NCBI GenBank assembly: GCA_025618425.1
Contig: CM046836.1
Location: forward strand, 19,011,243 to 19,075,242
Direction: 5' to 3'
From: Heliocidaris tuberculata
Lineage: Eukaryota > Echinodermata > Echinoidea > Camarodonta > Echinometridae
Length of the DNA: 64,000 bases
Shown here: positions 23,104 to 35,696 of the stretch, piece by piece
Layout of the letters: every line of letters begins with the position of its first letter
How positions within the stretch are numbered: position 1 is the first letter of the stretch
Notes under the pieces: model-generated
Seen by the model: the letters and a program-made list of their open reading frames with translations, nothing else
Told to the model about the DNA's origin: nothing
Databases searched by the model: none
Position numbers and translations under genes: made by a program

Positions 23104-23592
23104 TCTGGACAACTACCCCCTGGACAATTACCCCCCGGACAACCACCCCCCGGAAAACCACCCCCTGGACGACTACCCCCCTAGGACAACTACCCCCCAG
23201 GACAACTACCTAGGACAACTACCCTCCAGGACAACTACCCCCCCCCCAGGACAACTACCCCCCAGGACAATTACCCCCCAGGACAGCTACCCCCCAGGAC
23301 AATTACCCCCCGTACAACTACCCCCCGAACAACTACCCCCTGGACAGCTACCCCCTGAAAAATTGTCCTGGGGGTAATTGTCCTGGGGGGTAGTTGTCCT
23401 GGGGGGTAATTGTCCAGGGGGGTAATTGTCCTGGGGGGGTAATTGTCCTGGGGGGTAAGTTGTCCTGGGGGGTAGTTGTCCTGGGGGGTAGTTGTCCTGG
23501 GGGTAGATGTCCTAGGGGGGTAGTCGTCCAGGGGGTGGTTTTCCTGGGGGTAGTTGTCCGGGGGGTAGTTGTCTAGGGGGTAGTTGTCCTAG
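23104..23592. repeat. Head-to-head minisatellite array, 16-17 bp unit
   Basis: From 23104 to about 23360 a unit like GGACAACTACCCCCCA is repeated about 15 times. From about 23361 to 23592 the inverse complement TGGGGGGTAGTTGTCC is repeated about 14 times. The two half-arrays face each other at AAAAATTGTCCTGG near 23358. Units vary mainly in the C/G run length. Confidence 0.9.
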
Positions 23593-23744
23593 AATCCACG
23601 CACGATCTTACATAGATTCAGTTGTGGGGTACAGAGAACAATAGAGCACAATGATGGCCTCTATTCCGTCATGCTTGTCGGGTACACAATACAGTTCCCC
23701 ACAAATCAGTATGTGTGAGGGTGTGTGCACACTGTTTATGCACG

Positions 23745-24225
23745 CTTGGGCTAAAACCACTTGGTCTAATTTCCAGATGGGCTACCTTCATTTGGGCTAA
23801 ACCCTTTTGGTCCACTCTTCATTTGGTCTAATTTGCACTTGGTCTAATAACCAGAAGGTCTAATGACCACTTGGGCTAATTATCACTTGGTCTAATTACC
23901 ATTTGGTCTAATTACCGTTTGGTCTACTTTATTTTGTTGTCACTTGGTCTACTACCAGTTCGTCTAATGTCAGTTTGTGTAATTCCCAGTCAGTCTAAAA
24001 CTAGTTGGTCTACAGGGATTTCGTATAAAATCCACTTGGTCTAGTATCCATTTGGTCTACATGGCATTTATATGGTCTAATGTGCAGTTGGTCTAACTTT
24101 CATTTAGTCCATTTTCCATTTAGTCTAATTGTCAGTTGGTCTAAATGCCAATTTTTCTAAACATCACTTTGTCTAATTATCACCAAGGCTAATTCCCTGT
24201 TGGGCTATTCCCTTTTCGTCTACGC
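23745..24225 (+). repeat. 16-bp minisatellite, left arm
   Basis: About 30 units of the form TTGGTCTAATTACCAT, with variants GGGCTA and GTCTAC. Spacing is 16 bp where well preserved. Confidence 0.95.
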
Positions 24226-24429
24226 ACCTACCAACAACAATATGCGTCATTGTGTCATAATACCTAGGTACGCCACTGCCTTAAAAGAAGGCAGTGAACA
24301 AGTATAAAAAGCGGCATTTTTGTGGGTAGCAGGAGACACTTTTTGGGTGCTTGGAAAGGTGAGGGGAGGGGGGTATTGTTCCCCCCCCCCCTGCCAACGA
24401 GCGAGTTAATTTACGTTTTAGATGAACAA

Positions 24430-24465
24430 ATAATAATAATAATCATGATGATAATAATAATAATG

Positions 24466-24519
<54 letters not shown>

Positions 24520-24520
24520 G
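24430..24520. repeat. (AAT)n microsatellite
   Basis: About 30 AAT triplets with a few GAT. Open frames of poly-Ile and poly-Leu here are artefacts. Confidence 0.95.
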
Positions 24521-24766
24521 TTGCATACTCTTCTTTCTTTCTTCTTTCTTCTTCTTTTTTTTTTTTTTCGTTTTTCTTCTCTTTCTCTCCATCTCTCTCT
24601 TTTTGGTCACTTGAAAAATCATAGGGGGCAACCGCCCCTACCCCCCCCCCCCTGTAGCGCCGCCCCTGAAAATAGCAGTTTGCATAGCTCAAAAGAATCA
24701 GAGAAGCTTAATGGCAGAATATTTAGTTCTTGATATGAAAACAGCGTGACACCTTTGAGCAGGAAC

Positions 24767-24900
24767 TTGGTCACATATTCGATATGCGATATTCAACTTG
24801 TGAAGTTAGACGCATATTCGATATTCGGCATATTCAGCTTGTGAAGTTAGAAACATATTTGATATTCGGTATATTCAAAAATAGAGGTTTTTCAGGGTCT
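24767..24900 (+). repeat. Short tandem module, left arm (about 55 bp)
   Basis: Repeats of CATATTCGATATTCGGCATA and AACTTGTGAAGTTAGA. The inverse is at 34656-34830. Confidence 0.85.
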
Positions 24901-25995
24901 TTACAGGCCCTAAAGGGTCCAGCAAGGCGTGGGCAACCTAAAAATAGTGAGCTTGCCCCGGCCCATTGGGTTTAAGATTGCCGCAGGCACGATTATATAT
25001 TTCAAGGTAATATCTTATAATACTTATACAGAAATACACTTTTTCCAATGATGGCCTGCCACAAGGGCCTGACGGCTGGGGCCGGGCAACCACTTGCCCC
25101 ACAGGGTCCACCCACGTGTGGGCAACCTGGAAAAAGTGAGCTTGCCCCGGCCCCTGGCGTTTAAGATTACCCAAGGACGATTATATAGGATAAAGTAATA
25201 TCTTATATTACAGAAGTGCACTATTTCCAATGATGGCCTGCCACAAGGGCCTGATGGCCTGCCACAAGGGCCTGACGGCTGGGGCCGGGCAACCACTTGC
25301 CCAACAGGGTCAACCAATGTATGGGCAACCTCGAATGAGTGAGCTTGCCCCGGCCCCTGGCGTTTAAGATTGCCCCAGGCACGATTATATATTTCAAGGT
25401 AATATCTTGTAATGCAGAAATACACTTTTTCCAATGATGGCCTGCCAAAGGGCCTGACGGCTGGGGCCGGGCAACCACTTGCTCCACAGGGTCCACCCAC
25501 GTGTAGGCAACCTGGAAAAAGTGAGCTTGCCTCGGCCCCTGGCGTTTAAGATTGCCCCAAGGACGATTATATAGGATAAAGTAATATCTTATATTACAGA
25601 AGTTTACTATTTCCAAGAATGGCCTGCCGAAAGGGCCTGACGGCTGGAGCCGGGCAAGCACTTGCCCCACAGGGTCCACCAACGTGTGGGAAACTTGGAA
25701 AAAGTGAGCTTGCCCCGGCCCCTGGCGTTTAAGATTGCCCCAGGCCCGATTCTATATTTAAAGGTATTATATGTTATATTACAGAAATACACTTTTTTCC
25801 AATGATGGCCTGCCAAAGGGCCTGACGGCTTGGGCCGGGCAACCACTTGCCCCACAGGGTCCATCAAGGTGTGGGCAACCTAAAATAAGTGAGCTTGCCC
25901 CGGCCTTTGGCGTTTTAAATTGCCCCAAGGACGATTATATATTTAAAATAATTATAAGTTATATTACAGAAGTGTACTTTTTCCTCTGATGGTCC
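24900..25995 (+). repeat. About 183-bp satellite, left arm, five to six copies
   Basis: Unit starts recur at about 25050, 25234, 25437, 25618, 25804 and 25988. Each holds GGCCTGCCACAAGGGCCTGA, GGCAACCACTTGCCC, GTGAGCTTGCCCCGGCCCC and an AT-rich end. The copy at 25234 contains a 21-bp internal duplication. No protein is implied. Confidence 0.95.
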
Positions 25996-26914
25996 GCCAC
26001 AAGTATTGGCCGAGCTTTAACTTCTTCAGTTTAATTGATAGAGGGCAGCAAATAGTAGATAAAGTGAATTTCTATCCTGAATTATCTGTTTCAAGTTCGA
26101 GTCCTGAGGTCTGTGTAAGAAAGAGTAAGTTTTTCAATTTGTCCTCTCATTTTCTAATGTTTGCTATATATATACTTCAAAATAATGCGGAAAAAATAAA
26201 GAGAATATTTTTTAATTTAGTTTTTGTAACTTTTTTCTTGAGAAATCTGCAAATTTTAGAAAGTAACACTTAATTTGCCATTTTATTCCTAGTTAAACAT
26301 GCAGGGAGGGACTTGAAACGTGATAAGAATGTAAATGCTTATATAAAACATAACAGTACAGCCATTGAGAAATTTTTATGAATATACATATTTTTCCCCA
26401 TAATTGAATAAATTGAGGTTGTTTCTGACGTGACACAATGTTAAAATACTGTGAAATAAAATAGAAATATATTCTGAGAAAGTTACATTCCATTATACTC
26501 AAATAACATATTTTAAAACATAATATCAGCATCGATGATATAAACTTTAGAGCAGAAGGAATGGGTGCAGAGTATGAGGGCTGGGGATGGCATTAAGACA
26601 TTGTCTGAGATATTAATGTATTCTCACAGGGAATGACTTTGTTTTGCCTGCTATTTCATATTTATAATTTCATGAAGTCCAGTTATTATTTGTGTACAGG
26701 AATGTAAGATGCATAAATTTATATAGTTTATATTTCTTGAATTATATTGTGTTTCTCACAGCCTGGGGGAATGGGAATGATAACATGGAAAAGCTCTTAG
26801 GCAGTCAGGCCTTACACCTTTATTTTAAGGGGAAGCATATGGAAAAGTATGTAAAATCTCATATTTAATGGGCTTACTTCGAACCATCTTGTGATCACGT
26901 TCACGTCACGTCGT

Positions 26915-27097
26915 CACGTTACACGACCATTCGTGAATAAGAAGACCTAAATTAACGACGGGTATGGTGTAACGTTTACCCCCTCTTATTGGCGATCGAA
27001 CCTGACATTTCGTCAATAAGAGAGGGTATTTTACAAACGTTACACCCTACCTTTCATGAATTTAGGGCTCATTATTCACGGAAGGTCGTGTAACGTG
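26915..27097. mobile_element. MITE-like inverted repeat, 183 bp
   Basis: Left CACGTTACACGACC and right GGTCGTGTAACGTG are exact inverses. Matching continues through GAATAA, CCTAAATT and GTGTAACGTTT. No target duplication found. Confidence 0.7.
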
Positions 27098-28203
27098 AGT
27101 AATGAAGAGCCAAGAAATATAAAAAATATGCTTATTAATTTCCATTCATTTTGTACGAGAAGCAATTTAATTTCACATGTATTTTTTTTTTTTTTTTTTT
27201 TTTGCTTCGTACAGCTTACAGATGATCATAAAAGAGAACGATTTGTGTCATTTCTCTACACAACAGGCATGGAATGAATGTGGCAAAATGAAATTAATTG
27301 CTAACTTCTCGTCACTTCCTCCTTTCTTTTTACTGCCCGCCTCATATTTTTTACCTATTTGTTTTGTTATGTTTTTAATAAATGAGAATAAGAGGACAGC
27401 TAGACAATACTTCAACAAAATTCATTAATAGAATGAAATTTCCCTTTTAGCCGTGGAGCCTGTCCCAAAATAGTCACCCTATTTTACATATAAGATTTAA
27501 CCCATTATACAATGTAGTTACTTTACTATTAAGATTATCCATATCGTTCTCAAAAAGATTGTCAGCCAGAACGAAGCCGCCAGTAATTGCCCCCAGACTG
27601 TCCCATAAAGGCCCCCCAAGTCGGGTCGATTTAAATCCATCTGACATTATGCGCAATACTTTGTCAGAAGGAAGGTGTATGACTATATTACGAAAACACA
27701 AAAACCGGAAAATTCTTCTTCCACTGGTGACACAAACATTTGCAATAATGATAAGATACAACATAAGCAATGATGATAGGCTACAATACAAGCATACAAA
27801 TTATATAGGTAGAAATAAACGTACGTAAACAAGGGTAAAAGGAAGGGAAATCAATGGAGTTACTGCAGTACACATGAATATTCAAGAATTAATTTACATC
27901 ATGTAATATATCTGGGTCACATCATCACTGGTACTGTTTATTTCAGCTAAAAACTTTTATTGGCACATAAGCAGATTCATAATTTCTTCTTAACAATTAT
28001 AAATTGTTACATATGACATGAAAATGATGTCAGTAATGTAGTATAGCTGGGTTGTAAATTACTGACTGATATATATCATAATCTAGTTGGTTAAGAATAA
28101 TTTTGTAACATGACTTAATTTCATTTTATGTCAGTTTACATGTTCTTGATGTGTGTACAAGTAAGAAGATTTTAGCAAGAAACATAAGCGAGAAGGGAAA
28201 GAG

Positions 28204-28208
<5 letters not shown>

Positions 28209-28248
<40 letters not shown>

Positions 28249-28261
28249 ATGAGTGAGACTT

Positions 28262-28306
<45 letters not shown>
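28209..28306. repeat. (GA)n microsatellite
   Basis: Two long GA tracts separated by a short GGGGGGGATGAGTGAGAC stretch. Confidence 0.95.
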
Positions 28307-28308
<2 letters not shown>

Positions 28309-29182
28309 TGAGCGGGAGACAGAGAAGAACGAGAGAAGGATCGAGAGGGGGAGATATGATGACTGTATGACATAAGATGAAAGGTTATACACTGTCCTCT
28401 GAGAAAAACAACAAAGTGCCCCCAAACCAAGCTTTCCTGCCCAAAATGCTCTGGGAGTACAGAAAAACTATTGTTGGGGCATTACAACTGTGATAACTTC
28501 AAACTGTCTCATTCAATTCTGATCAAATTTACATAATACATGATGAATGGTAGATTTCAGCATGGCAGCCACATAGCCGGCCAGATACTTAGCAAGCTCC
28601 TTTATTAGTCAAACGGGTGCAGCTGGACAATTCCTGTAATTCCTGTAATGTATTTCAACAATCAATATTAAATAATAATAATAATGAAATAATATTAGTA
28701 CACAGACGTCTTCGCTACAGAATATTGCTTTTGTAAGGAAGCTTCATTTCACATTGTTAACTCCTGAATGAATATTTCTTCCAAAGATCGAGTGGTGTGA
28801 TCATTACATTAATGTACTCATTTAAGTATATATATTTCTTCAAATGATTGAATTTTGTGTTATTTAGATTTGACAGACGTGTATCAATCAAATATGATTA
28901 TTTACGTCGGGACGTCATCATCCGAAAGGCTTGTCTTGGATTCGAACCTGGCATGCCTGGGTCAGATCAGAGTCAGTTTGTAGGCGCATACAAAGAGCTG
29001 CCCCGTAGATGTTACGGCTAGACAAACGCCTGATCCAAGACTTTCATGTGATGCAATAAATGGTTAGTGGTGGTATATAGAGCATAAAGCCAAAATGGAC
29101 TGACAGATAATATTCCAATTAAATTTTCTCTTACAAATTGAAAGTGTGATAACAGAAGAGCTTGTGGAAGTCAAATTGATGT

Positions 29183-29406
29183 CAGGGACGGATCCAGGAT
29201 TTTGTGAAAAGGAGGGGGGCCGAAAATTTTCTGACAAGCAAAAAAAAAATTGTCCTCCAGAATTCTCTGACAAGCAACCAAAAAAAAAAAAAAAAAAAAA
29301 AAGGTTATCAGATTTTTTGGGTACAGTTGTCCAGAATTCGGCCGATTCGGCCCCCCTCTTGACAGCCTTCAAAAGGGGGGCCGCGGCCAATTCGGCCCCG
29401 CCCCTG
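29183..29406. mobile_element. hAT-like MITE (CAGGG...CCCTG ends)
   Basis: Begins CAGGGACGGATCCAGGA and ends CGGCCCCGCCCCTG. The interior has CTGACAAGCAA repeats and homopolymers. The related start GGGGCGGATCCAGGAT occurs at 37731 and 52544. Flanks share AATTGA but no exact 8-bp duplication. Confidence 0.5.
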
Positions 29407-30123
29407 TAATTGAGGAGAGGAAGAGGATACCACAAGGAAAAAAAAGGAAAAAAATTGTACAACGAAGGTATTCACGGAGATAATTGTAATTAGCAATTAG
29501 TGTTAATCGTATTGTATATTAATTTCCTATGAATACATCTAACACGAATGGTTTATGAGTGCAACTCCTTTATTCCAAAAAAAATGATTTTATGAATTGT
29601 GCCATAGATAAAATTGTTTGTCACAGATAAGAGATTCAGATAAAAGTGTACATATGTCAGCCATAAGGGCGCACACCTGCAGTATCATTTCCCCATCGAC
29701 TCATGACATTGTTCAAAAGTGAGAATTTAAAAAATCATGAAAAATAAGAGCTAGCAATGGCACCACTCAAACTTGTGTCTTGACTAGTTCTTACATTTTG
29801 CTTGACTTCCTGAAAATATGAAGGGGTGTTTTTTAGCATTTTTCTTTCTACAGTGGCTGCAACTAAAACTACCCACGAACATGGTCTGAGCAACAGTGGT
29901 TATGAGGTTTCTTGGGCTGCTAATAAAATCCCCATAAAATCCCACTAGGACCAACACCTTCTCTCTCATGGATTGATCTGAACCAGCAGTTATCCCTCTT
30001 TCTGCACATAATTATGTATCATTCATTTTATATGATTTTTTTCAACAATCACATCATCTTTGGTACGGTTCGACTGGGAATTACCCTAAATGACTGGACC
30101 TGATTACAGGCGTGCGTCCATAA

Positions 30124-30160
30124 CACTGATCTCTACTACTGTTAGTAGTAGAGATCAGTG
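30124..30160. repeat. 16-bp-arm hairpin with flanking direct repeats
   Basis: CACTGATCTCTACTAC pairs with GTAGTAGAGATCAGTG around a TGTTA loop. GTCCATAA occurs on both sides of the hairpin. Confidence 0.85.
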
Positions 30161-30691
30161 GTCCATAATTGCAAATGTAACAATGTTTCATTCTCATCGT
30201 AGATGGCGTACATTCTTACAGCTCCATATTCATACCGTAAAATTCAACCAACTCTTAAACAAATTCAAAGGACGAACTGCGTTAGCCAAATATTCCTCCA
30301 ATTCGTTACGTTTCTTCTTTTCATGGTATTTGCTTTTTTTTTTCTTTATCTATTTCCTTTACTTTTTTCTGTTCGTGGTCATTTACCCCCTTTTCACTAT
30401 ACGTAAAACTTGTTAACTTACATCCTTGATTGAAAAGAATACACTATCTTCATTATCATGATCTCAACAAACTTAACTCCCGCAGTGCAAGAAATTAATG
30501 GTACATACTAAAAGAGCAATTAATTTTCCTTGAAGTAAGAAGAAAAGGAACTGATAAAAAATGATGTATTACTACTCCTACGCAATTTTGTTTTCATTTT
30601 CAATTTTATTGTTCAATTATATATATTGAATTGCCAAATGAAATAATGATAATAATAATAATAATAATAATAATTAAAATATTGTTCGATT

Positions 30692-31165
30692 AAGAATACA
30701 TTGTAAAAATTTTACCGTTTATTCACGGGAAATTTCCTGGCAGTCAGGATGCCGGGAATGCCCTTTTTTCCACAGTAAATAGACAGCGGTTTAAGTTAAA
30801 CCGGAGTTGAGAATACGGATGATTTTTCTCACAGACTTGGGTAGTAAAAACAAGGAAACTGTTAGTATACAGTATTTTTGTTAAATAGTAGAAACTGTAA
30901 TTTCTAACACGAAAATCTATGTAAATTAAAACGGAACAATGGAAACGATTTGTAATTTAACAGGGTAGCTTGTTAAAATATGAGAAAAATAGTTTTTAAC
31001 AGTGTTTTATGTCGGGGGATTGTAAATATATGCTGATTTCCGGTGATCCAACAAACTTGCTGTTGTTTTACAGGGAAAAGACTGTAAAATTGAAATAACG
31101 GCAATAACTTTTAATTTCAGGGACCAAAAAACCTGTAGTTTTACAGTTATTTTTTACAGTGTACA
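30692..31165. mobile_element. MITE-like element with ACTGTAAAA-type ends
   Basis: Left TACATTGTAAAAATTTTACC and right complement TACACTGTAAAAAATAACTG are imperfect inverses. Inside is a half-end of the MITE family seen at 16417-16641. Confidence 0.45.
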
Positions 31166-32789
31166 GTGACTTTTTTTGACATGTCTCCTAAGAAAAGGAA
31201 GTATGCTTGACTATGCCATGGTTTTTTTCCGCCAACTTTAGAAAAAAATTAATTTTCGTAATTTATATAAAATTCCCAAATAACAAATAAAATACATGGA
31301 TCGATCCCCCCCCCCAAATAAGAAATAAAATGGTGGAATACCTGGACGGTGAAGAAAGAAAAAGCAACCCTGTAAAGAAATGTACAACACGTTTTCAACA
31401 GGGGACCACTATCTGTAATGTATGATTTATTTTACCTTTTGTTTTGCAATGATTCTGTATGTCTGATGTTACTAATAAAAGCTATGAGCAAATTAGATAT
31501 GCATGCGGGTAAATGGACCAGCATTCTGAATATCATTCAGCGTGAATAAGAACAGGAGGTTGTTTGTTTCAATTTCTTAATTATCCCTTTTCCGGCCTGG
31601 TGCCTGCTCTCTCTAATTTTCATTCTGGTGTTTTTTTTTTAATTTTCTTTTTTTTTTTAAACTTACATAATTTCTAGTACATAAATTGACAGTCAGTCGT
31701 TGTTTATTTTCTATGTATATAAGACATTTGTACACCAACGTCATTTACATTTTATTATATGATATGTCATTACTGTTGATGTTATGTTATGTTTTATTTG
31801 AAAAGAAAATGATAAATAGAGCACGAATTTAAAAAAAAAAAGCTACGAGACCCCCTAAATCGACTATTTCTTCTTGTATTTCTTATAATACATCTTACAA
31901 TTTTCAATAAAATCAAGTGATTTAACACGAATTTGTTTGTTTCTTTAAGGTCCTTTATGTAAGCAAGTTATTATTTTAGTACGTTACTCATATGTACCAC
32001 ACAATCTAATACCAATTTCATCAACAGAAGCTGACCCCGTCCTTTGGAGACTAGCGATTGTTTCAAATTGATTGTAACTTAAATTAATCGCAACTGTGTA
32101 CTTAAAAGAAGGGAGTTGCGATTAGCTTTCGATTGCGATCGATTCGAATTAAAAAAAAAACAATGACTTAAGGCGGAGCCCCGACGTTTTTAAATGTAGA
32201 AATAGATTTTAATTTCAAATTGCACGGGAATCGATTGTTTTTTAGTTTACGTGATGTATTGATATATTTTTATTGAGGCCAAAATACCATATTTCGACAT
32301 CGGTTGCAGGGTAAATAATCACACCCCCCCCCCCCCCCCCCCCCCAAAAAAAGGAAAATTATGACATGACGAAAATGATACATAATTAAAGATGAGCCAA
32401 ATAATGAAGCTTATCATTTCTTATTTTATTTCAAGAAGATACAGGCTAATAAAGGTCTAACAACTTTGGAGGTATAAATAAGTGTCGCCATAAGATGTGC
32501 ACGGTATTATGCCTCATGCCATGTCCCATTGTACAACGGGGTAAAGGAAATTGTAATAACATTATGTGCATATTCATCCTAACTGTTATTTTACAGGAAT
32601 ATTGAAATTGGCTTTGGTATATCAGTCAATCTTTCATGTACAAATTTTCCTCCATGGACACTGATTCCATATTTTTCCTATATGACCTCTTTAAGCAGTT
32701 CCTTGATGGACATTAAAAAAAAAAAAAAAAAAAAAACAATCATAATCAATTGATAAAGTATCATTTCTAACAGAATTTGATTACTTATG

Positions 32790-32910
32790 GTGCTACGGCA
32801 TAGTGAAAGAGTGATCGCCTGTTAGACAAAAGTATACTACTGAGTAATGGTTCGAATTCCAGAGGCAGCACTTACATCCTTTAGACAATACCGAACCAGG
32901 AAGGTATCTG
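32790..32910 (+). mobile_element. tRNA-derived SINE head
   Basis: GGCATAGTGAAAGAGTG resembles an A box and GGTTCGAATTC is a B box. These are followed by CAGCACTTACATCCTTTAGA, typical of the junction to a SINE body. The anticodon arm does not fold well, so it is not called a tRNA gene. Confidence 0.5.
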
Positions 32911-33714
32911 TGAATGAAGGAAAAAAGAAAATTGGGATTTTCTTTCTTGGTTGCCTTTGTTAATGAACAACCATATGTACCTACATTCTAATCTAATGAT
33001 AAAAATGTTTGCTACCGTATAAAAAAAAAACTATATAGCTTCAAAAAAGAACAACAATAACAACACATAAGAACATCTTTTACCGTGGCGCATCGAGAGA
33101 TTATGGCGCCATGGCAAACAATTAAGTTGCGCCCCCAAACCCGAGTGCCCAAACTGATCTACGTTATTGTACAGGTAAGGGAGCAAAACGACCGAGCGGT
33201 AACCTTTTTGCATATTTAACCCTAACAAACGCAATTTCTGGAGCATTCTACCAAGGAAAATTTACAATATTATTGTCCACTGCAATTGAGCGGTAGTAAA
33301 TTCCGAATTATGTACATTGATAAAAGTTTTTCTATTCACTTCCGTCTCCCTTCTCAAATTGGGAGCAAAGTTAATGAAAACCCTTGAGAAATTGTAAAGG
33401 AATTTAGCAAGGTGACCAACAGTTGAGATTAAGTTAAAATGTTGAACCTTTGCAAATGCTATTTTATATACCTTATCCTATATTCGGGCACAATATTAGC
33501 AGAAGGTTGATGCAACTTACATGATAGCTAGCAAAGCAACGGGAATGACATATTTATTTTTAAGAAACTATTTTTAAAAACAATACTACAGGGCTAAAAT
33601 CCGAAACCCGGCAACAAATTAACTCTGCGAAGGAAGCAAAACGACTGAGCTCAAGATAATTTCGAAATGCATTTACACTGCGTATTACGGCCCTTCGAAT
33701 GCCGCGATTATAGG

Positions 33715-34655
33715 AAAGAGTGTATTTCTGTATTATAAGATAAGATACCCTGTGGGGCAAGTGGTTGCCCGGTCCAAGCCGTCATGCCTTTGTGACAGGT
33801 TATCATATAGGAAAAAGTGTATTTCTCTAATATAACACCTTTAAATATAGAATCGTGCCTGGGGCAATCTTAAACGCCAGGGGCCGGGGCAAGATCACTT
33901 TTTCCAGGTTGCCCACACGTTGGTGGTCCCTGTGGGGCAAGTGGTTGCCCGGCCCCAGCCGTCAGGCCCTTTCGGCAGGCCATCCTTGGAAAAAGTATAT
34001 TTCTGTATTATAAGATATTACCTTTAAATATATAATCGTGCCTGGGGCAATCTTAAACGCCAGGGGCCGGGGCAAGCTCACTTATTCTAATTTGCCCACA
34101 CCTTGGTTGACCCTGTTGGGCAAGTGGTTGCCCTGCCCCAGCCGTCAGGCCCTTGTGGCAGGCCATCATTGGAAAAAGTGTATTTCTGTATTATAAGATA
34201 TTACCTTGAAATATATAATCGTCCCTGGGGCAATCTTAAACGCCAGGGGCCGGAGCAAGCTCACTTATTCTAGGTTGCCCACACCTCGGTGGACCCTATG
34301 GGGCAAGTGGTTGCCCGGCCCCAGCCGTCAGGCCCTTTCGGCAGGCCATCATTGGAAAAAAAGTGTATTTCTATAATATAACATATAATACCTTTAAATA
34401 TATAATCGTGCCTGGGGCAATCTTAAACGCCAGGGGCCGGGGCAAGCTCACTTTTTCCAAGTTGCCCACACGTTGGTGGACCCTGTGGGGCAAGTGCTTG
34501 CCCGGCCCCAGCCGTCAGGCCCTTGTGGCAGGCCATCATTGGAAAAAGTGTATTTCTGTATTATAAGATATTACCTTGAAATATATAATCGTCCCTGGGG
34601 CAATCTTAAACGCCATGGGCCGGGGCAAGCTCACTATTTTTAGGTTGCCCACGCC
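33715..34655 (-). repeat. About 183-bp satellite, right arm, five copies
   Basis: Inverse complement of the left-arm satellite. The block reading CAGCCGTCAGGCCCTT recurs at about 33777, 33957, 34139, 34322 and 34507. Confidence 0.95.
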
Positions 34656-34830
34656 TTGCTGGACCCTCTAGGTCCTGTAAAAACCCTGAAAACCTCTATT
34701 TTTGAATATACCGAATATGCCGAATATCGAATATGTTTCTAACTTCACAAGCTGAATATGCCGAATATCGAATATGCGTCTAACTTCACAAGTTGAATAT
34801 CGAATATCGAATATGTGACCAACTTCACGC
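34656..34830 (-). repeat. Short tandem module, right arm
   Basis: Inverse of 24767-24900, with the same junction to the satellite (CTATTTTTAGGTTGCCCACG). Confidence 0.85.
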
Positions 34831-35696
34831 CGGTAGAGCACGGGACACAGTGCCCAAAAGTTTAATAATATTGCAGCAATTAAGATATCCCCCGCCCGAA
34901 GCTTGCTCGCTACGCTCGCTCGCACTCACTTATTGTAACTCATGGCAGTAACATGAAGTCCTATCTATCTTTTTTATTGAGAGATTGTGCTTGAAATTAA
35001 ACGCTTTTGCGGCATCTTCGTCATGAAATCACTGTATAATGCAAGCACCATGCATGACCTTCAACAAGAACATAGTATTTTTGGTCGCTCGCTTGCAAGT
35101 TAGGAGTAGAGCAGAACTGCATATTATGCAAAGATTAGAAAATATGGGCTATCCTTAAAATTTAATGTTTGTTAAATACAATGTAGGGGTACAGCAACGT
35201 ATCAAAACGCCATTTTCCATTCTTGTCTCCACCCTTTATAATAATAAGTTCCCCCTTTTCCAAAAAAGGTACCCAGTTCGTTGAAACCCCAAGTCTGTGG
35301 GTCGTCTTGCCCCTCCTATGAACATACCATGGCACCGCCCCTAGCTTTTATTGACTACTTGCACAAACATTTGTACATCGGATATCAAATAAGACAAACA
35401 TAATTTGAAGTGCAATACAAAATCAGGTTCTTCTACTTAAGTCATGAAAGGAAGAGGAGACCTTGGAATGTTTTAATTACTAAAAAATAATACTAAATAA
35501 TTGATTTTAATAAATTAAATAATCAATATATAAAATGTAGGGATACTGATTGATCTTGATATAAGCAGCAGCAAGGTGAATAACTCTTTTAATGCACATT
35601 TACGTAGATGACTTCTTTGAAGTTTCATTTTTTTAAAGTTTCATTTCCCTGTTCTTTCTCAACTTGCTACTAAATGGCCAGAAGAATAAATAGTAA
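34831..35696. other. Unique part of the right arm; no gene recognised
   Basis: AT-rich, with a GCTTGCTCGCTACGCTCGCT motif at about 34900. It has no counterpart in the left arm, where the (AAT)n segment lies. Confidence 0.5.

Larger units (their letters stand above)
25996..33714. other. Spacer of the foldback-like element; no gene recognised
   Basis: AT-rich, with poly-T (27181-27203), (GA)n, several MITE-like inverted repeats and a tRNA-like SINE listed separately. The open frame at 27474-27791 has no recognisable motif. Confidence 0.6.

Noticed and set aside
23745..24225. CRISPR array
   Set aside because: Repeats are 16 bp with no unique spacers, and the genome is eukaryotic. It is a minisatellite.
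24322..24733. Open frames of poly-Ile/Leu/Glu around 24.4-24.7 kb
   Set aside because: Produced by the (AAT)n and CTT-rich simple repeats; no protein signal.
25024..25867. Several 80-160 codon frames in the 183-bp satellite
   Set aside because: Their periodic sequence simply follows the tandem repeat; the frames are not conserved between units.
28126..28425. Ser/Leu-rich 99-codon frame
   Set aside because: Encoded by the (GA)n repeat.
28925..29045. tRNA-like hairpin (TTGGATTCGAACC ... ATCCAAGAC)
   Set aside because: It has a B-box-like sequence and an inverted repeat but no A box or cloverleaf.
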